Below are positions 49,592 to 60,755 of a stretch of 64,000 nt of DNA, piece by piece (the first letter of the stretch is position 1; the number at the start of each line of letters is the position of its first letter). The stretch lies in NCBI GenBank assembly GCA_012932295.1, contig JAAONU010000001.1:23756461-23820460 (forward strand). The letters are read 5' to 3'. The stretch comes from Cyclina sinensis. Its lineage: Eukaryota; Mollusca; Bivalvia; Venerida; Veneridae. The notes under the pieces were generated by a model, which did no database searches, was not told the DNA's origin, and saw nothing but the letters and a program-made list of their open reading frames with translations. The position numbers were made by a program, and so were the translations under genes.

Positions 49592-50148
49592 CATCTTCGC
49601 TAGCCAAGGGTTACGATCCGCCCCCCTCCTCTTCACCCTTGGCGGATATAGTCAATATTTTCTATCTCCGCGGCGGTATTTTTCATTGGCTGCAGCTATA
49701 GGTAGCTGCGTCCAATCAAATGGCCGATTACAAACGATCACGCAACTATCACGCAAGGGGAGACAAAATGTAAACATGGCAGCATCTGGCAATTATTGCC
49801 GTTTGTGTCACGAAACATTGCAACCTAAGCACAGAAGAACCATATTTACTGAGACGTTTTCTTTGCTTAGTCAACTAATACAAGTGTTGGGATACATTCC
49901 ACATAAGGATGACGGGCTGATATCCGCTTCAATGGTAGTCATATTTATTTTACTGGGCGCAGCCATTTTTGCTTTCGACAAAGCGGTTTTACAAGGCTTG
50001 CGCTGGTTACGCTATCGATGACATCATGTTAAGGGGAATAACCGTGGAAATCCGATAGGCGGCGCAACCCGCGAAATACAAAATATTGGCTATATCCGCC
50101 AAGGGTGAAGAGGAGGGGGCGGATCGTAACCCTTGGCTAGCGAAGATG
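49592..50148. mobile_element. 557-bp MULE-type element carrying a ZAD-like coding fragment
   Basis: The terminal inverted repeats of about 75 bp start CATCTTCGCTAGCCAAGG and are almost identical. A perfect 9-bp target-site duplication CCCATAAGG flanks it (49583-49591 and 50149-50157). No transposase is present; the interior encodes an unrelated short reading frame. Confidence 0.88.
49776..50021 (+). CDS. ZAD-like zinc-binding fragment inside the MULE-type element
   Basis: An 81-residue frame starts at ATG 49776 (context AAACATGG) and stops at 50019-50021. It begins MAASGNYCRLCHETLQPKH and continues through LSQLIQVLGYIPHKDDGL. A CxxC pair, an aliphatic helix region and DDGL is the order seen in the first half of ZAD-type zinc-binding domains; the second CxxC pair expected right after DGL is absent. 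The following residues (MVVIFILLGAAIFAF) are hydrophobic, perhaps by chance. It may be a captured first exon; whether it is expressed is unknown. Confidence 0.45.
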   Translation: MAASGNYCRLCHETLQPKHRRTIFTETFSLLSQLIQVLGYIPHKDDGLISASMVVIFILLGAAIFAFDKAVLQGLRWLRYR

Positions 50149-50157
50149 CCCATAAGG

Positions 50158-51883
50158 ATTGTTGAAGGATTGTTGGGTATGGGGAGTAGACATGGCATTT
50201 ATCGATACTAAATTCACTGGGTAAAATGACCTTCGCGGCTTAACAGTTTCAAATCAATAGCTCAGAAACTCCTGACACCCCGACTTTACAGAATTGTTTG
50301 GCAAAAAATCAGTAAAAAACGTCTAATTCTTACTGATTTTGGGTCCGCTTAGTGTGAGTTAAAGGTCACCGTGACCTTCACTTCCCAAATGGTACGATCA
50401 ATATCTAAAAACCTAGGACAGATCCTCGAACTGTAATGGGTGAACCTTATTCAAGATGATACATAACTAAAACCAAAAAAAAAGCAAGTGTACGAGGACC
50501 AACATAATAAAAAAATAACCCTTATTGATTTTTACACTGACTTCCAATATCATTTCAGATCACTAACGGAAGAGCTGTAATGTAGGAGTTGAGTTTCAAA
50601 ATTTTACAGAGTGGAACGATAGGGTGAGTAATTGACACATTATGATTTTTTTTTATTTCCGAGGTCAAGGACACAGTTACAACTTCACTTCAAGAAAGCT
50701 TTCGAATCAAAACGCAGTATCAACAAAACCCATGGCCGTCAGACTTTGTACATATTTGACTTGACATGATGATTAGATTATCCTTATTGACTTTGATTTC
50801 ACTGTTTCAAAGGTCAAGCTTATCGACCAAGAACAAGTGAACCAGTGACTTTCAGAGTTCACGTACATATTAATCCATTTCATTTTCATTTCATTATTCA
50901 ATTTCTCTTCCCCTTTTTATGTGTTCGTCAATCAAATCTGATCATCTTCTGTTAGCTTCAGTCCTTTGCACCTCACCCTAACCTCTCCTCATATCACAGA
51001 TGTAATAGCCATTTTCTGATATACTCATATCTATCTTTTCTGACCTTATCGATCTGACATGTTTGTTCACCCTGTCCTGCTTCGCTCCACTCCACATGTC
51101 ACGCCATTGAACTCTATCTTACTCTTCATGTCCTTCATTTACCTTACTTCCAAGTCACTTAACTCCCTACACATCACCTCACTTTACAACTTCCCTTACC
51201 TTACCGTTATTTTGCACCTTACCCTATCTTACACCTCAGCTTATCTTATATATCACCTCGCCTCAACTCACAATGCCTCACCTCACCTTACCTCACCTTA
51301 CCTCATATTATATTCATACTTTTGAGTTTGCATTTGTACAGATTGCTGTTAGATGAAGGAGAACGTAGCTCGTTCAACAGTCTACAATTTTCTGAGTAAA
51401 AGGTGTATTAAAACTGAGCAGTCCGTTTACTGGGCTGTATAATCACTTTCGATCATGTGCTAGTAATTAGTTTTTTTTTAAAGGTACCATATTAAACATG
51501 TTTTGAGTTTTAAGATCACCTTAGTCATTTTTTTTCTGCTGTTACCAAACGTACTTTATACTTTTGTTTTTAAGTAGTAAGGGGATACAAACAACGGATC
51601 CTTCGTTTTTTACACCTAAAAATCCGGGTTAAACTTAGGTTTTAAAGTACAAGTCCGTTTCATGTTAATTGCGCAGTAATGTTTATGACATTTGAATACA
51701 GCGTAAACAGAAAAATGTGTGTGAATTTATAATAATAATAATTAAAGCAATTTGTCATCTTGAGGTTAACTAGACAACTTAATTAACATACGCTGTTTAT
51801 CATGATACAGAACTTAAGTACATTTGTTTTATAAAGCTTTTTCATTAAGTTAGGAATTTCTTACTGACTGGAGAGATCCAAAG
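50158..51883. other. No gene; pyrimidine-rich tract upstream of the temptin-like gene
   Basis: It holds diverged copies of a GGTCAAGGTCAC-type repeat at 50270-50880 and a C/T-rich, CCTTACCTCACC-type low-complexity tract at 51120-51310. The frame at 51059-51325 is that tract translated. The temptin-like promoter should lie near 51700-51880; no firm motif was found. Confidence 0.4.
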
Positions 51884-54321
51884 ATGAGACTGCACGTGTT
51901 TATATTTATTGTTTATATAGCATCAGTGTGTGAAGGTCGTGGCAAATATAGGAACCTTATTCCAAATGGTTACAATGTGCCGAACCCTTGCACAGCAGAC
52001 TTGACTGACAAATGGGCTAGAGTAGGACATGTACAACAAAAACTGACACTTGACGTTTCTGAGAAGACCAAGTTTGGCGAGGTAATTGTTTAAATAATTT
52101 TCTCATATTTTTCTTTTTTTTCAAAACTGTATTCAGCTCTGTCTGAACTTGTATTTTTTGCACTATTGTTTAACTTTCAAAGCCTTTAGTGCAACTTTAA
52201 AGAAAAAATGCAGTTCAGAAAATAATTTTCTGTGTAAATGGCGAACTCCGAGTTGAAGAAACACATATGTAAACTTTGGACTTTTTGTTTTTGGTCTTTT
52301 TTTTTCACATATAGTAGTGTCCTAAGGTCCCTAAAATTAAATCTCAATTTTTTTCATACTACTGTTAAAAGACAAGTATTTCATGAGTTTCTTCTCCTTA
52401 CTTAATTAACCAAATAATTTCCTCTTTAATTTTTTTTGTTATTACCTCGGAGTTATATATCAAACATAATAGCATTGTTCTACTTCGGAATGTATGGTCA
52501 AGAATATATTGAACATTTATATTTTTTGGATGCTTATTATCTGCATTATTTGCATGAAAACAGGATTTTCTAGCTGCAAAGAAGGCGTCGGATGCGGACG
52601 CTACGGGCGAGGATGGTATCTGGGTAAAACTTTGCCCGCTAGACTCGGATGGAGACGGCAGAACAAATGGAGTGGAGCTTGGGGATAAGGACTGCCTCTG
52701 GAGAAAAAGCAACAACGACAAAAGTTTTGACCAGCCCCCTCAAAATTTGTTTCATCCAGGTACAACACATATGATTTAGCTAGAATGCTCTGTTTCGGTA
52801 TAAAAGTTTAGTTGCAATTCATTTTCATTTCTCACTGATTATGCGGTGAGTGATGCGTTAGCAACTGTATTTGCAGATATAAATTAACTACAGTCATCTT
52901 GTTAGACATGGTAAGTTGTATCGCCACTATTTTCGCATGAAACCACAGGTGCTCGGCGCGTTGATTGGTCAGTAAACCGAAGTTTTTTTCATCTAAAATA
53001 GGTTTAACTATTTATTATATGACTGTCATACAATTTTCTTCTCTTCCAAAGAAAATTTTTATATGGATATAGATGAAAAAACTTCAGTTTACTGACCAAT
53101 CAACGCGCCGAGCACCTGTGCATGAAACTGAATGATGGCACTATGTAAGTGGATCAGATCTCGGTATAAAACTCGCCTCGTGCAGAGAGCATGTGTCTGG
53201 ATTCTGCTTTAGGCTAACTATAAAAAAATGAAAACGACAGACAGAAGTGTTAAATATCATAGTTCAGTTGGACTCGCATTTCGTATTTGAATGCATGTAA
53301 GTACAAATAAAAGATATACATTACGTCCTGTAACAAAACAGATCATTCCTTTTCCAAAACATATGTACGCGTACTGTGTCATGAAGTCTAGTGACATTAT
53401 GACGTTTTTGTTACTGACGGTAGTTGTAGTTGGTTTTGTTAATGTTACTGGTGGTACTGCTGCTGTTGATAAAACCATAGCCCTCTCTCCCTCCCTTGTT
53501 TTCTCGATCTCCCCTTCTCTCTCCAGCCAACCTCCCCTTCTTTTGACTTCTGTTACAACCACTGGTGCAGTCCTTACTACTAGTTGTTGAACTGCTCGCA
53601 AGTGATCATGGTCGTACAGTCAGTCATATCCATACTGATCAGTAACAAAATGATCATCAGCAGCAGCAGCAGCAGTAACAGGCCATCTGATGGAATTCCA
53701 ACATGTAGCAAAGTTTTATCAGCAGCATAAATTTCCAGCAGTTAAAATTATCATTATTCTTATCAAGAGAGTAATTATAATATGTCAGATATATTTAAAG
53801 GGGCTGTGCTCAAGATGACAAAAAAGAAAGTTTTTTTGTATTATAAATTTCTTGTAATATTTATGACTTATGCTTAAAAACTAACTTACTGACAAAAAAT
53901 AAGTCAGATAATCACATTATAAATTGATATTTTTTCCTTTCGTAGTGCTATACCGTAACGCGACGTTATAACTATATCGTATAACATTCAAAGTAAATAA
54001 TTATTATTTCAGTTGCAGTGATAGTGGTGACAGTAAAAGCATTGGAAAATTTTGTTAACATGAGGGTCCAGAGTTCAAATTAAGCTGAAGCGAATATATT
54101 TTTTGTTGTTCTGTTTTGACTTTTATAATCAGTTCTGAAGTAAAATATCATGTTGTTATAATCTCACGGCATCTAGATATTTAATTTATGTAAAAAAATA
54201 TTTTTATATCAAATCTGGAGTACATCCCCTTTAAGATATTTCCTTTCTTGCAGGAATACCTGAAGAAGCAGACGGTACATTAAATGCGGCAACAAGGAAA
54301 CAATTTTGCCCGACAACATAA
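51884..54321 (+). CDS. Temptin-like secreted protein
   Basis: Exons 51884-52081, 52564-52759 and 54254-54321 give 153 residues with consistent phases (0, then 1). Residues 1-18 or so (MRLHVFIFIVYIASVCEG) are a signal peptide. The mature part has the family order: RNLIPNGYNVPNPC, then W...VGH, then LCPLDSDGDGRTNGVELGD, then DCLW. Four Cys remain after signal cleavage, fitting two disulfides. The DSDGDGRTNG loop is a calcium-binding-type loop. Temptin in the sea hare Aplysia is a component of a water-borne attractant complex, and similar proteins occur widely in molluscs; the role here is inferred only. The Aplysia-type Gly-rich segment after VGH is replaced by QQKLTLDVSEK, so it is a diverged member. 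AATAAA at 54619-54624 could serve as poly(A) signal. Intron 2 carries two transposon insertions. Confidence 0.85.
52944..53119. mobile_element. 176-bp foldback element with 9-bp target-site duplication
   Basis: The arms of about 50 bp start ACAGGTGCTCGGCGCGTTG and are nearly identical when inverted. The central part is AT-rich. GCATGAAAC flanks both sides (52935-52943 and 53120-53128), so it is a MULE-type MITE. It lies in intron 2 of the temptin-like gene. Confidence 0.85.
53799..54230 (+). mobile_element. TTAA-flanked non-autonomous DNA element, copy 2 (temptin-like intron 2)
   Basis: It matches copy 1 (43268-43699) in inverted orientation. The ends AGGGGCTGTGCTC and GAGTACATCCCCT are inverted repeats bordered by TTAA (53795-53798 and 54231-54234). 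Length is 432 bp, as in copy 1. It ends 19 bp before the AG of exon 54254-54321. Confidence 0.8.
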
Positions 54322-54618
54322 AGAAAATCTCTAGAGCATTTGAAATACCACATATTTTGTAGACAACCTTACTCTCATTTATGCCTTTTGTTGACTTTGC
54401 ATATTGTACCTAATGTTTACCTTTGAGGGCTCTTATGGTCCTTAATATAACAAAATATCCTTCATGTGTTTCTTGTCAACATGTAAAGATTTTTCTGAAG
54501 ATATGACGTTTGTATCGATATACATGTATAAAATGTTTAATTCAAGTTTTTCACAGGTTATTACATGTTCTTAATTGATGTCAGCCGGCGTGCTCTGCGA
54601 TATGTACAAGTAGATTTG

Positions 54619-54624
54619 AATAAA
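54619..54624 (+). terminator. Candidate poly(A) signal of the temptin-like gene
   Basis: AATAAA lies 298 bp after the stop codon, the first clear hexamer downstream. Confidence 0.4.
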
Positions 54625-54914
54625 TAGTAAATGTATGAAACGATTGAAGTTATATTTCTTTATTGACACTAGGCCTTTTGTAATAAAAATGCCTGCCAAA
54701 TTACTGATACATATATTATATTTCATGGCCTAAGTCATAAAAACATTTTATTGTCTTCTGGTCAATCGACATGACCTCTTATTTTTTCAGTCCAATTAAG
54801 CTGTTTATAAAGTAAAGAAAACATGTGTACATGTTTTAATAGAAAAAGACCTATAGATAGATTACTATGAGGATAGAGTGAAATTCTGTAATTTTTCATC
54901 CAATATCCCTGAAA

Positions 54915-55095
54915 GCAATTAAGTCGTTTAGCTGGAATTAGTACGTGATCTGGTGAAAAACGTTCTAGACTTATTAACAATGGGTCGAAGGTTCGATCCC
55001 CCACACCTGCACTGACAGTACCATTTGAGGTCGCCAAAAAGACCGCGAAAAGAGGTCCTGTATAATGGTGCAGGAAAACCAACAAGATTTAAATA
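54915..55095 (+). repeat. tRNA-derived SINE fragment
   Basis: A degenerate box A region (TTTAGCTGGAATTAG near 54929) and a good box B (GGTTCGATCCC near 54990) are spaced as in a tRNA with a long variable arm. A GTCGCCAAAAAGACCGCG body follows. Confidence 0.5.
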
Positions 55096-55226
55096 CCGAA
55101 CTAGTACACTTTCTGTATCTTGCATTTTCGCCATTCACTACAATAACTAAACTCCCCGGTCGTCATTGTAGCCAACGATACATAAACTGAAATAGATCGG
55201 TAAATTAATCAAATGGAAAGACATAT

Positions 55227-55392
55227 GTCAAACCACAGAAGTTTGAAATTCTGTCAATAAACAAGAGATATTGTAAAAGTTATGTCCTCTACATAATAAA
55301 AAAACACCTGGTGTTTTTTTTATTATGTAGAGGATATAATTTTTACAGTATCTCTTGTTTATTGGTAGAATTTCAAACACCTGTGGTCAAAC
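55227..55392. mobile_element. Near-perfect foldback MITE of about 166 bp
   Basis: Two arms of about 80 bp meet at ACACCTGGTGT near 55310 with no spacer. The ends are GTCAAACCACAG and CTGTGGTCAAAC. The arms differ at only a few positions, suggesting recent insertion or hairpin-driven correction. Confidence 0.85.
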
Positions 55393-55574
55393 ATTTTACT
55401 TCCAATTTCTATCATAAATTTCTTTCGGGGGTATTTGTGAGTGGAGGGTTTTCAATATTTAAGAGCTGACGGCGGGAAATAGTTTACTGTTGAAAATAAG
55501 AGAAAATTATGACACCAGAAGCAGGTATTAGAGCATATCAGAGCACGGGAAGCTTTTCTTTATCATTAAAGGTT

Positions 55575-55650
55575 GTCAAGGAAATTTAAGAAGTGGGGTC
55601 TCGAACCCACAACCCTGAGTACAAGAAACAGACACACCAACGATAAAAAG
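55575..55650 (-). repeat. Possible SINE/tRNA-like fragment
   Basis: The minus strand shows GTGGGTTCGAGACCCC, a box B with self-complementary flanks like a T-arm. No box A was found. It is likely a truncated SINE head. Confidence 0.3.
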
Positions 55651-56329
55651 AAACAATATTCGAGTTCTTAGACCAAGAATTGTATTAACAACAAAATTTT
55701 TTCCAGTACTATATGAGATCGACTTACCTGCGCTTCAGTGCTCTGATTTTTGGGTTATGCCCCCTTTCCAAATACGACAGAGCGTCTATTGAAAATGAAT
55801 ATGCAGCAGAGCGTCTGGAGCCGGAGATTTTCTGACATCTTTATTCTGCGGCCCTATTTTAAAGTATAGCGAGGGTTAAAAAATAAAGGAAGCTGCATTC
55901 AGTGTATTGAATCTGATTGTTTAATTGTGACTGGCAAATATTTGTTTGTGTTTTAGGTAAATGATGTGTTTAAATTTTACAGAGAAATTGATATTAACAT
56001 ATAATTTTGCAATTTTTTAATAACGACAACAATGAAAATGAAATTTATTTACTGCACGTTAAAAACAGACTTACATTTCAGACGTAAGCGTTTTTGCAAC
56101 TGTTTTTGTCGTAGGAACATGTTTTCACACTTCTAAAAAGCATTTGATAAAACATTAGATTTGATTTTTTTTTAAATGAAGCCTCATTTAAATATATGTT
56201 TAGAACGTCAACAATTTGAACAATTCCCAAGAATTCAGATAATATAATGTCAGCAGGCGATGTGAGCGTTGCTAAATTAACTGTGTATTGTTCTACCTAT
56301 CTGAATTTATTTATCGTCGGTCCATGTTC

Positions 56330-56560
56330 CGACGTCCCATGGAGAAGTTAGTTATTTTAGGTTGTTTGTGGTAATACAAGATAGCATCCCATTTTAATGA
56401 CGCCTCTCTTCTTTTCCATGCTCAGTGTCATGATAACACTGATATATGGGACCTCAGTTTAGCGTCTGATCCAAAGGGAATAAGTAATGTTAGTGGAGGA
56501 GGGGGAGCGAAATCGCGACCCCTGAATTACTAGTTCAGCGCTCCTGCAGGATGCCAGCTT
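56330..56560 (-). repeat. Degenerate tRNA-derived SINE (minus strand)
   Basis: On the minus strand a head-like GGAGCGCTGAACTAGTAATT, then GGTCGCGATTTCGCTCCCC (diverged box B), is followed by a body containing GGATCAGACGCTAAACTGAG. The layout resembles the other SINEs here, but the boxes are worn. Confidence 0.45.
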
Positions 56561-56969
56561 AAATAGACATCATGTTGAAATGTGACAACAAAAATGCAAA
56601 ATACAGTGGTTTCATTTCAAATGTGTAAGTGAATATAATGCACACTGGAAATGTTAGTCTTTTGTAATATAAAATTGTTATGCTGTTCTCTTTTTAATAT
56701 TTTCCCTTTTCAGCTCTATTTACAATACGTTGTTATTTCTAAAATAGATTATCGTTACTGAGTTCTCAAAGATTATATTTTACAGTGTATTCATAATATT
56801 ATGTGCTTGTAAAGACTTATAATACTATATGTTATAATAGAATTGCTTGCTTTGTTTACACACTGACAATATTTACTAACATGGACAGAAACATCAAAAC
56901 CAGAAGACCGCTATCAATATCGCAAGAAATATTACATCAAGGTGTGATCACATGTATACTGTTCACAAA

Positions 56970-58377
56970 TAGTAGGGGATTTATGTTATTTTGTTATGAC
57001 ATGGGAAACAAACTTTTTATAGGCAATCATCAATTATATATTTTGTGCTGCACGTGCAATTTTAAGACATGAAGGGTAGCACGCCGATTTTAACATTGAC
57101 CGAAATCGTGGTAATGATGACGTGTTGTGTTGATGTGGTACACAAATTCACAATCAAATTTGCAATTGGAATTATGAGACGTCTAACGGAACGTCAACGT
57201 TGGCGGGTCATTTGTATGCTCCAGACCGGAAGTTCACATGCCAAGGCTGCAGCTGACTTGAATGTTTTACAGTCCGTTGTATGTCGATCGAAGTCACTCT
57301 ATCAAACAACTGGTGACATGTTTGATATCCAAAGAAGTGGACGTCCAAGATGTAGGCCTACTGACGTCCGAGACGACCATTATATTTTTAATAAAGCTCT
57401 CTGTAATACAGCACCTACGGCCACAGACCTTCAACAACGCTTTCGACATGTCAGAGAGGTCAATGTATCGAGACAGACAATAGAAATCACCTTCATTCAG
57501 ACGGTCTTAACGCTAGGCGCCTTCTTGCCGTTGTCAGCCAGGCATCGTCTTGAACGTTTGGCGTGGTGTAGACAGCGGCATCGGTGGAATATTAATCATT
57601 GGTCACAGTGATGTTCAGTGACAAATCCAGATTCAACATAGACTTTCGTGATGGTGGAAGAAGAGTTTGGCGTCGCCCAGGTGAACATTTTACGGACGTT
57701 GATGGGGTTGCCCACGACCGATATGGGGGTGGCTCCGTTATAGTATGGGGTGGCATCACTATGACTGCCGGAAAACGGCTACATGTGTGCCATGGCAGTG
57801 TGACTGGCCAGTACTACCGTGACAGCATGTTGGTTCCGCATTGTTGTCCCGTTGCTCAACGTCATGGCCAAGAATTCATCTTCCAGGATGATAACGCTAG
57901 GGTCCATAGCGCAAGACTTGTTACTGAGTTCATGTAAGAGCAACATATCCGTACGTTACCATGGCCAGCGATGAGCCTGGACTTATCATCTATTGAACAT
58001 GTGTAGGACATTCTTGGAGAATGTGTCCGAAGACGTGAACCTCCACCCAGAACGTTACGTGAGCTTGGTGCGGCGCTGCAGGAAGAGTGGGACAGAATCC
58101 CTCAGTACACCATCAGTCGCCTTATTGGGAGTATGAGACGTCCTTGCATAGCTTGTTGCGACAACAGAGTTGGTCCAACACTTTGAGGGTGTGTGAAAAT
58201 GATGACGTTAACGTAATGACTTTGCACGCTGTTTAAAGTACCTAAAGATGTCATAAAGAAGTCAAATCTTCGAGTAACATGTGTTAATGAATTTGTTAAA
58301 TTGATTAAATAATCATCAAAAGGTAAGGGTTTTCTTAATTACTCGCAAAAACAATATTACCTACAATATCCCCTACT
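56970..58377 (+). mobile_element. Inactive Tc1-like transposon
   Basis: The left end AGTAGGGGAT (56971-56980) and right end ATCCCCTACT (58367-58376) are inverted; the right end continues as a longer subterminal sequence (AGGTAATATTGTTTTTGCGA inverted). It encloses one broken transposase gene. The left terminal repeat is diverged beyond about 10 bp. Confidence 0.75.
57174..58186 (+). pseudogene. Tc1/mariner-type (DDE) transposase pseudogene
   Basis: It starts at ATG 57174 with MRRLTERQRWRVICMLQTG and AKAAADLNV, a helix-turn-helix, then a second DNA-binding part with SGRPRCRPT. At about 57600 the frame shifts by one base. The catalytic part then reads MFSDKSRFN (first Asp), VWRRPGEHF, VIVWGGI, FIFQDDNARVHSA (second Asp). 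An in-frame TAA lies at 57935-57937, followed in the same frame by LDLSSIEHV (Glu), TAG at 58004-58006, and a Tc1-like tail RLIGSMRRPC to TGA 58184-58186. One frameshift and two stops show it is dead; the order and spacing fit a DD34E enzyme. Confidence 0.88.
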
Positions 58378-58550
58378 TTTTGTGAAAAGCATAAAATTCA
58401 GTTATTTTGCATAAACACTGGATGTTTTTTTAAGCAACCAACCTGTTTCAGATATGGCGAAAATGAGGTGAACTAGCTAATGAAAAAAAAATGAAATGAA
58501 AATTTCTAAAATTCTTTTCGTCACTTTATTCAGCGGCCAGACACATAAAT

Positions 58551-59645
58551 CACCCCTACTAAACGATGGCCCTTTCACATTTTGGTGATCTGTGTAAATG
58601 AGAGCCCTCGATACTTCCGTTGTAGAACCCTCGACCAAAACAAGGCTGAAAAAGGTAAGCACATTTTATAAAAAATATCCGTTTTTAAAGAACATATTTG
58701 AAAAATGTCATACCACGTAGAACATTTCTGTCGACATTTTGGATGCTATTGCGATAAGAAATACCCCCAAATGACGTTGCTAGAAATTTTACAAAATACC
58801 AACTCGTGTGTTTTCTTTTAGAAGGGAGACACATCTAGAGTGATTTCTCCCTTTGGCTCATCACAAAAAAATTCACAGAGCTCGGTTAAAAACAAAATAT
58901 TCACATTTCTTCTCTACCGTGAAGTAGATGTTGGCCCATTTAATCGTGCGTGTGACATTGTTCCAACCTCCCCTTTGGCTCAACACAAAAATATTTCACA
59001 GAGCTCGGTTAAAAACAAAATACTCGCATTTCTTCAAATGCGATCGAGCTATCGATAAGGTGCTGGCGCCATCGCAATGTGAAAGAGCCCTCGCAAATGC
59101 GATGGAGCCCACACCATCATTCAATAAGTATTCAATAAATACAGTGAAATTATCTCAGTATTATACGTAACTGATCAACAAGTAAGATATCGTATGCATT
59201 ATAGCACCGAATGACATATTGAAATAAAATGCAAGATTTGATCATTTGAAATCGTTATGGTAATTTGAATATGAATTTTTTTGTGATGAGCCAAAAGGGA
59301 GGTTGGAACAATGTTACATGTACGATTAAACGGGCCAACATCTACTTCACGGTAGAGAAATCACTCAAGAAGTTTCTCCTCCTAAAAGAAAACACACGAG
59401 TTGGTATTTGGTAAAACTTCTAGCAACGTCATTTTGGGGTATTTCTTATCGCAATAGCATCCAAAATGACGAAAGAATGGCATGACATTCTTCGATTTTT
59501 GAAAAAAAGCATGTTCTTTAAAAACCGATATTTTTTATAAAATGTGCTTACCTTTTTCAGCCTTGTTTTGGTCGAACGGAAGTATCGAGGGCTCTCATTT
59601 ACACAGATCGCCAAAATGTGAAAGAGCCACCGTTTAGTAGAGGTG
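58551..59645. repeat. Large inverted repeat of about 1.1 kb, arms of 370-440 bp
   Basis: The outer ends are CACCCCTACTAAACG (58551) and CGTTTAGTAGAGGTG (to 59645). The arms match inward to the TTTGTGATGAGCC block (about 59280), around a spacer of about 280 bp. The left arm has an extra copy of a GGCTCA(A/T)CACAAAAA...CACAGAGCTCGG block (58855 and 58977). Each arm contains a matched GTAAGC donor-like and TTTTCTTTTAG acceptor-like pair. No known transposase was seen. It could be a foldback transposon or an inverted gene-fragment duplication. Confidence 0.75.
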
Positions 59646-60755
59646 ATATAGTGTTACATAAATTCACTACATTTGTATTCAAAACGTTGCAGGTAAGGTA
59701 AAAATTAACATGTAGACAGGGTTCGTCCATGCGTTAAATACACACATACAATTTTACACGCATATTTTAAAACCCATGTTTTGATTTACCACCTGTAGGT
59801 AAATCACTCCTGAGGAGAGTACCTTAAGATATTTGGTAATAAATATTTTGCTGTTTCATATGTATTTCACCTTAACCGTTCAAAGAATCTAAGCATGCTA
59901 GTAAAATACTAGCTCTGTGTTATGTCACTTGGTGATTATAAACAAAGTGTTTTACTCTTCCGGCTTCTGTACATCTATTTTTAAACGTTCAAACATGACA
60001 TGAAATATAATCTTGTATTAGATTTATTCAATCGAATTTAAGAATAGAAGCAGTATTTTTCACACGTGAAACTTTTTATCGGACATGTTCACAGTAAGTA
60101 TATCTAACTTACTTACTTTTTATCGTCTTTTAAGATTTTCACGTGTTTGACAAAACATGTCTGAGAACTTTAAGTAGGTCATTTGTCGATTAGTTGTTTT
60201 TATTACGTATTTCAGTTTATGTATGGAACACAAGAGCTGTCTTATTTTTGGCATTGGTGATTCGTTGGGTCTATGACCTTGTTGTATTCATGATAGATGT
60301 ATCAGCTAGTCCTGCAGGTATCCTTTCCACTTCAGGATGTTGATATATACATTTGTCACGACGTTTAGGGCACATTATAAACGTCTAAATGAAAATGGAT
60401 GCCCGAACGGCTCGTAAATGAGACAAATATATCAGCATGCATTGCATTGTTGGGTTCTAAAGATAGTATCATTAAGATAATATCATTAATGAGGTGATAT
60501 AGGTCTGTCATTTTTCTCCGGTTCTTATAGAATTCTGATTTAAGGGTATATGTTGTTAATATGTCAACTTGTCACAATAACTTTACAGCACAACATAATG
60601 TAATATAAATCTTACATGCTAAATATAACTAACAAACTAGAAGGCCATAGACCCATCAAATCACCAATGCCGAAAAACATTTCGTTTTTTCGCTGATAGA
60701 ATATTGAAAATTTATGACTTCATGCAGTTTTGTTATTCTTTTCTAATTGTGACAG
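59646..60755. other. No gene recognised; 5' flank of the CARD gene
   Basis: AT-rich sequence with no conserved coding segment. The promoter and possible 5' UTR exon of the CARD gene should lie here; TTCTAATTGTGACAG just before the ATG at 60756 looks like a splice acceptor, implying an upstream non-coding exon. Confidence 0.4.

Noticed and set aside
51059..51325. 88-residue rightward frame rich in Leu, Ser, Thr and Tyr
   Set aside because: Arises from a C/T-rich low-complexity tract.
53257..53601. Overlapping frames of 99 (+) and 114 (-) residues in the temptin-like intron
   Set aside because: Overlap on opposite strands, no domains, and the region is intronic with simple-sequence tracts.
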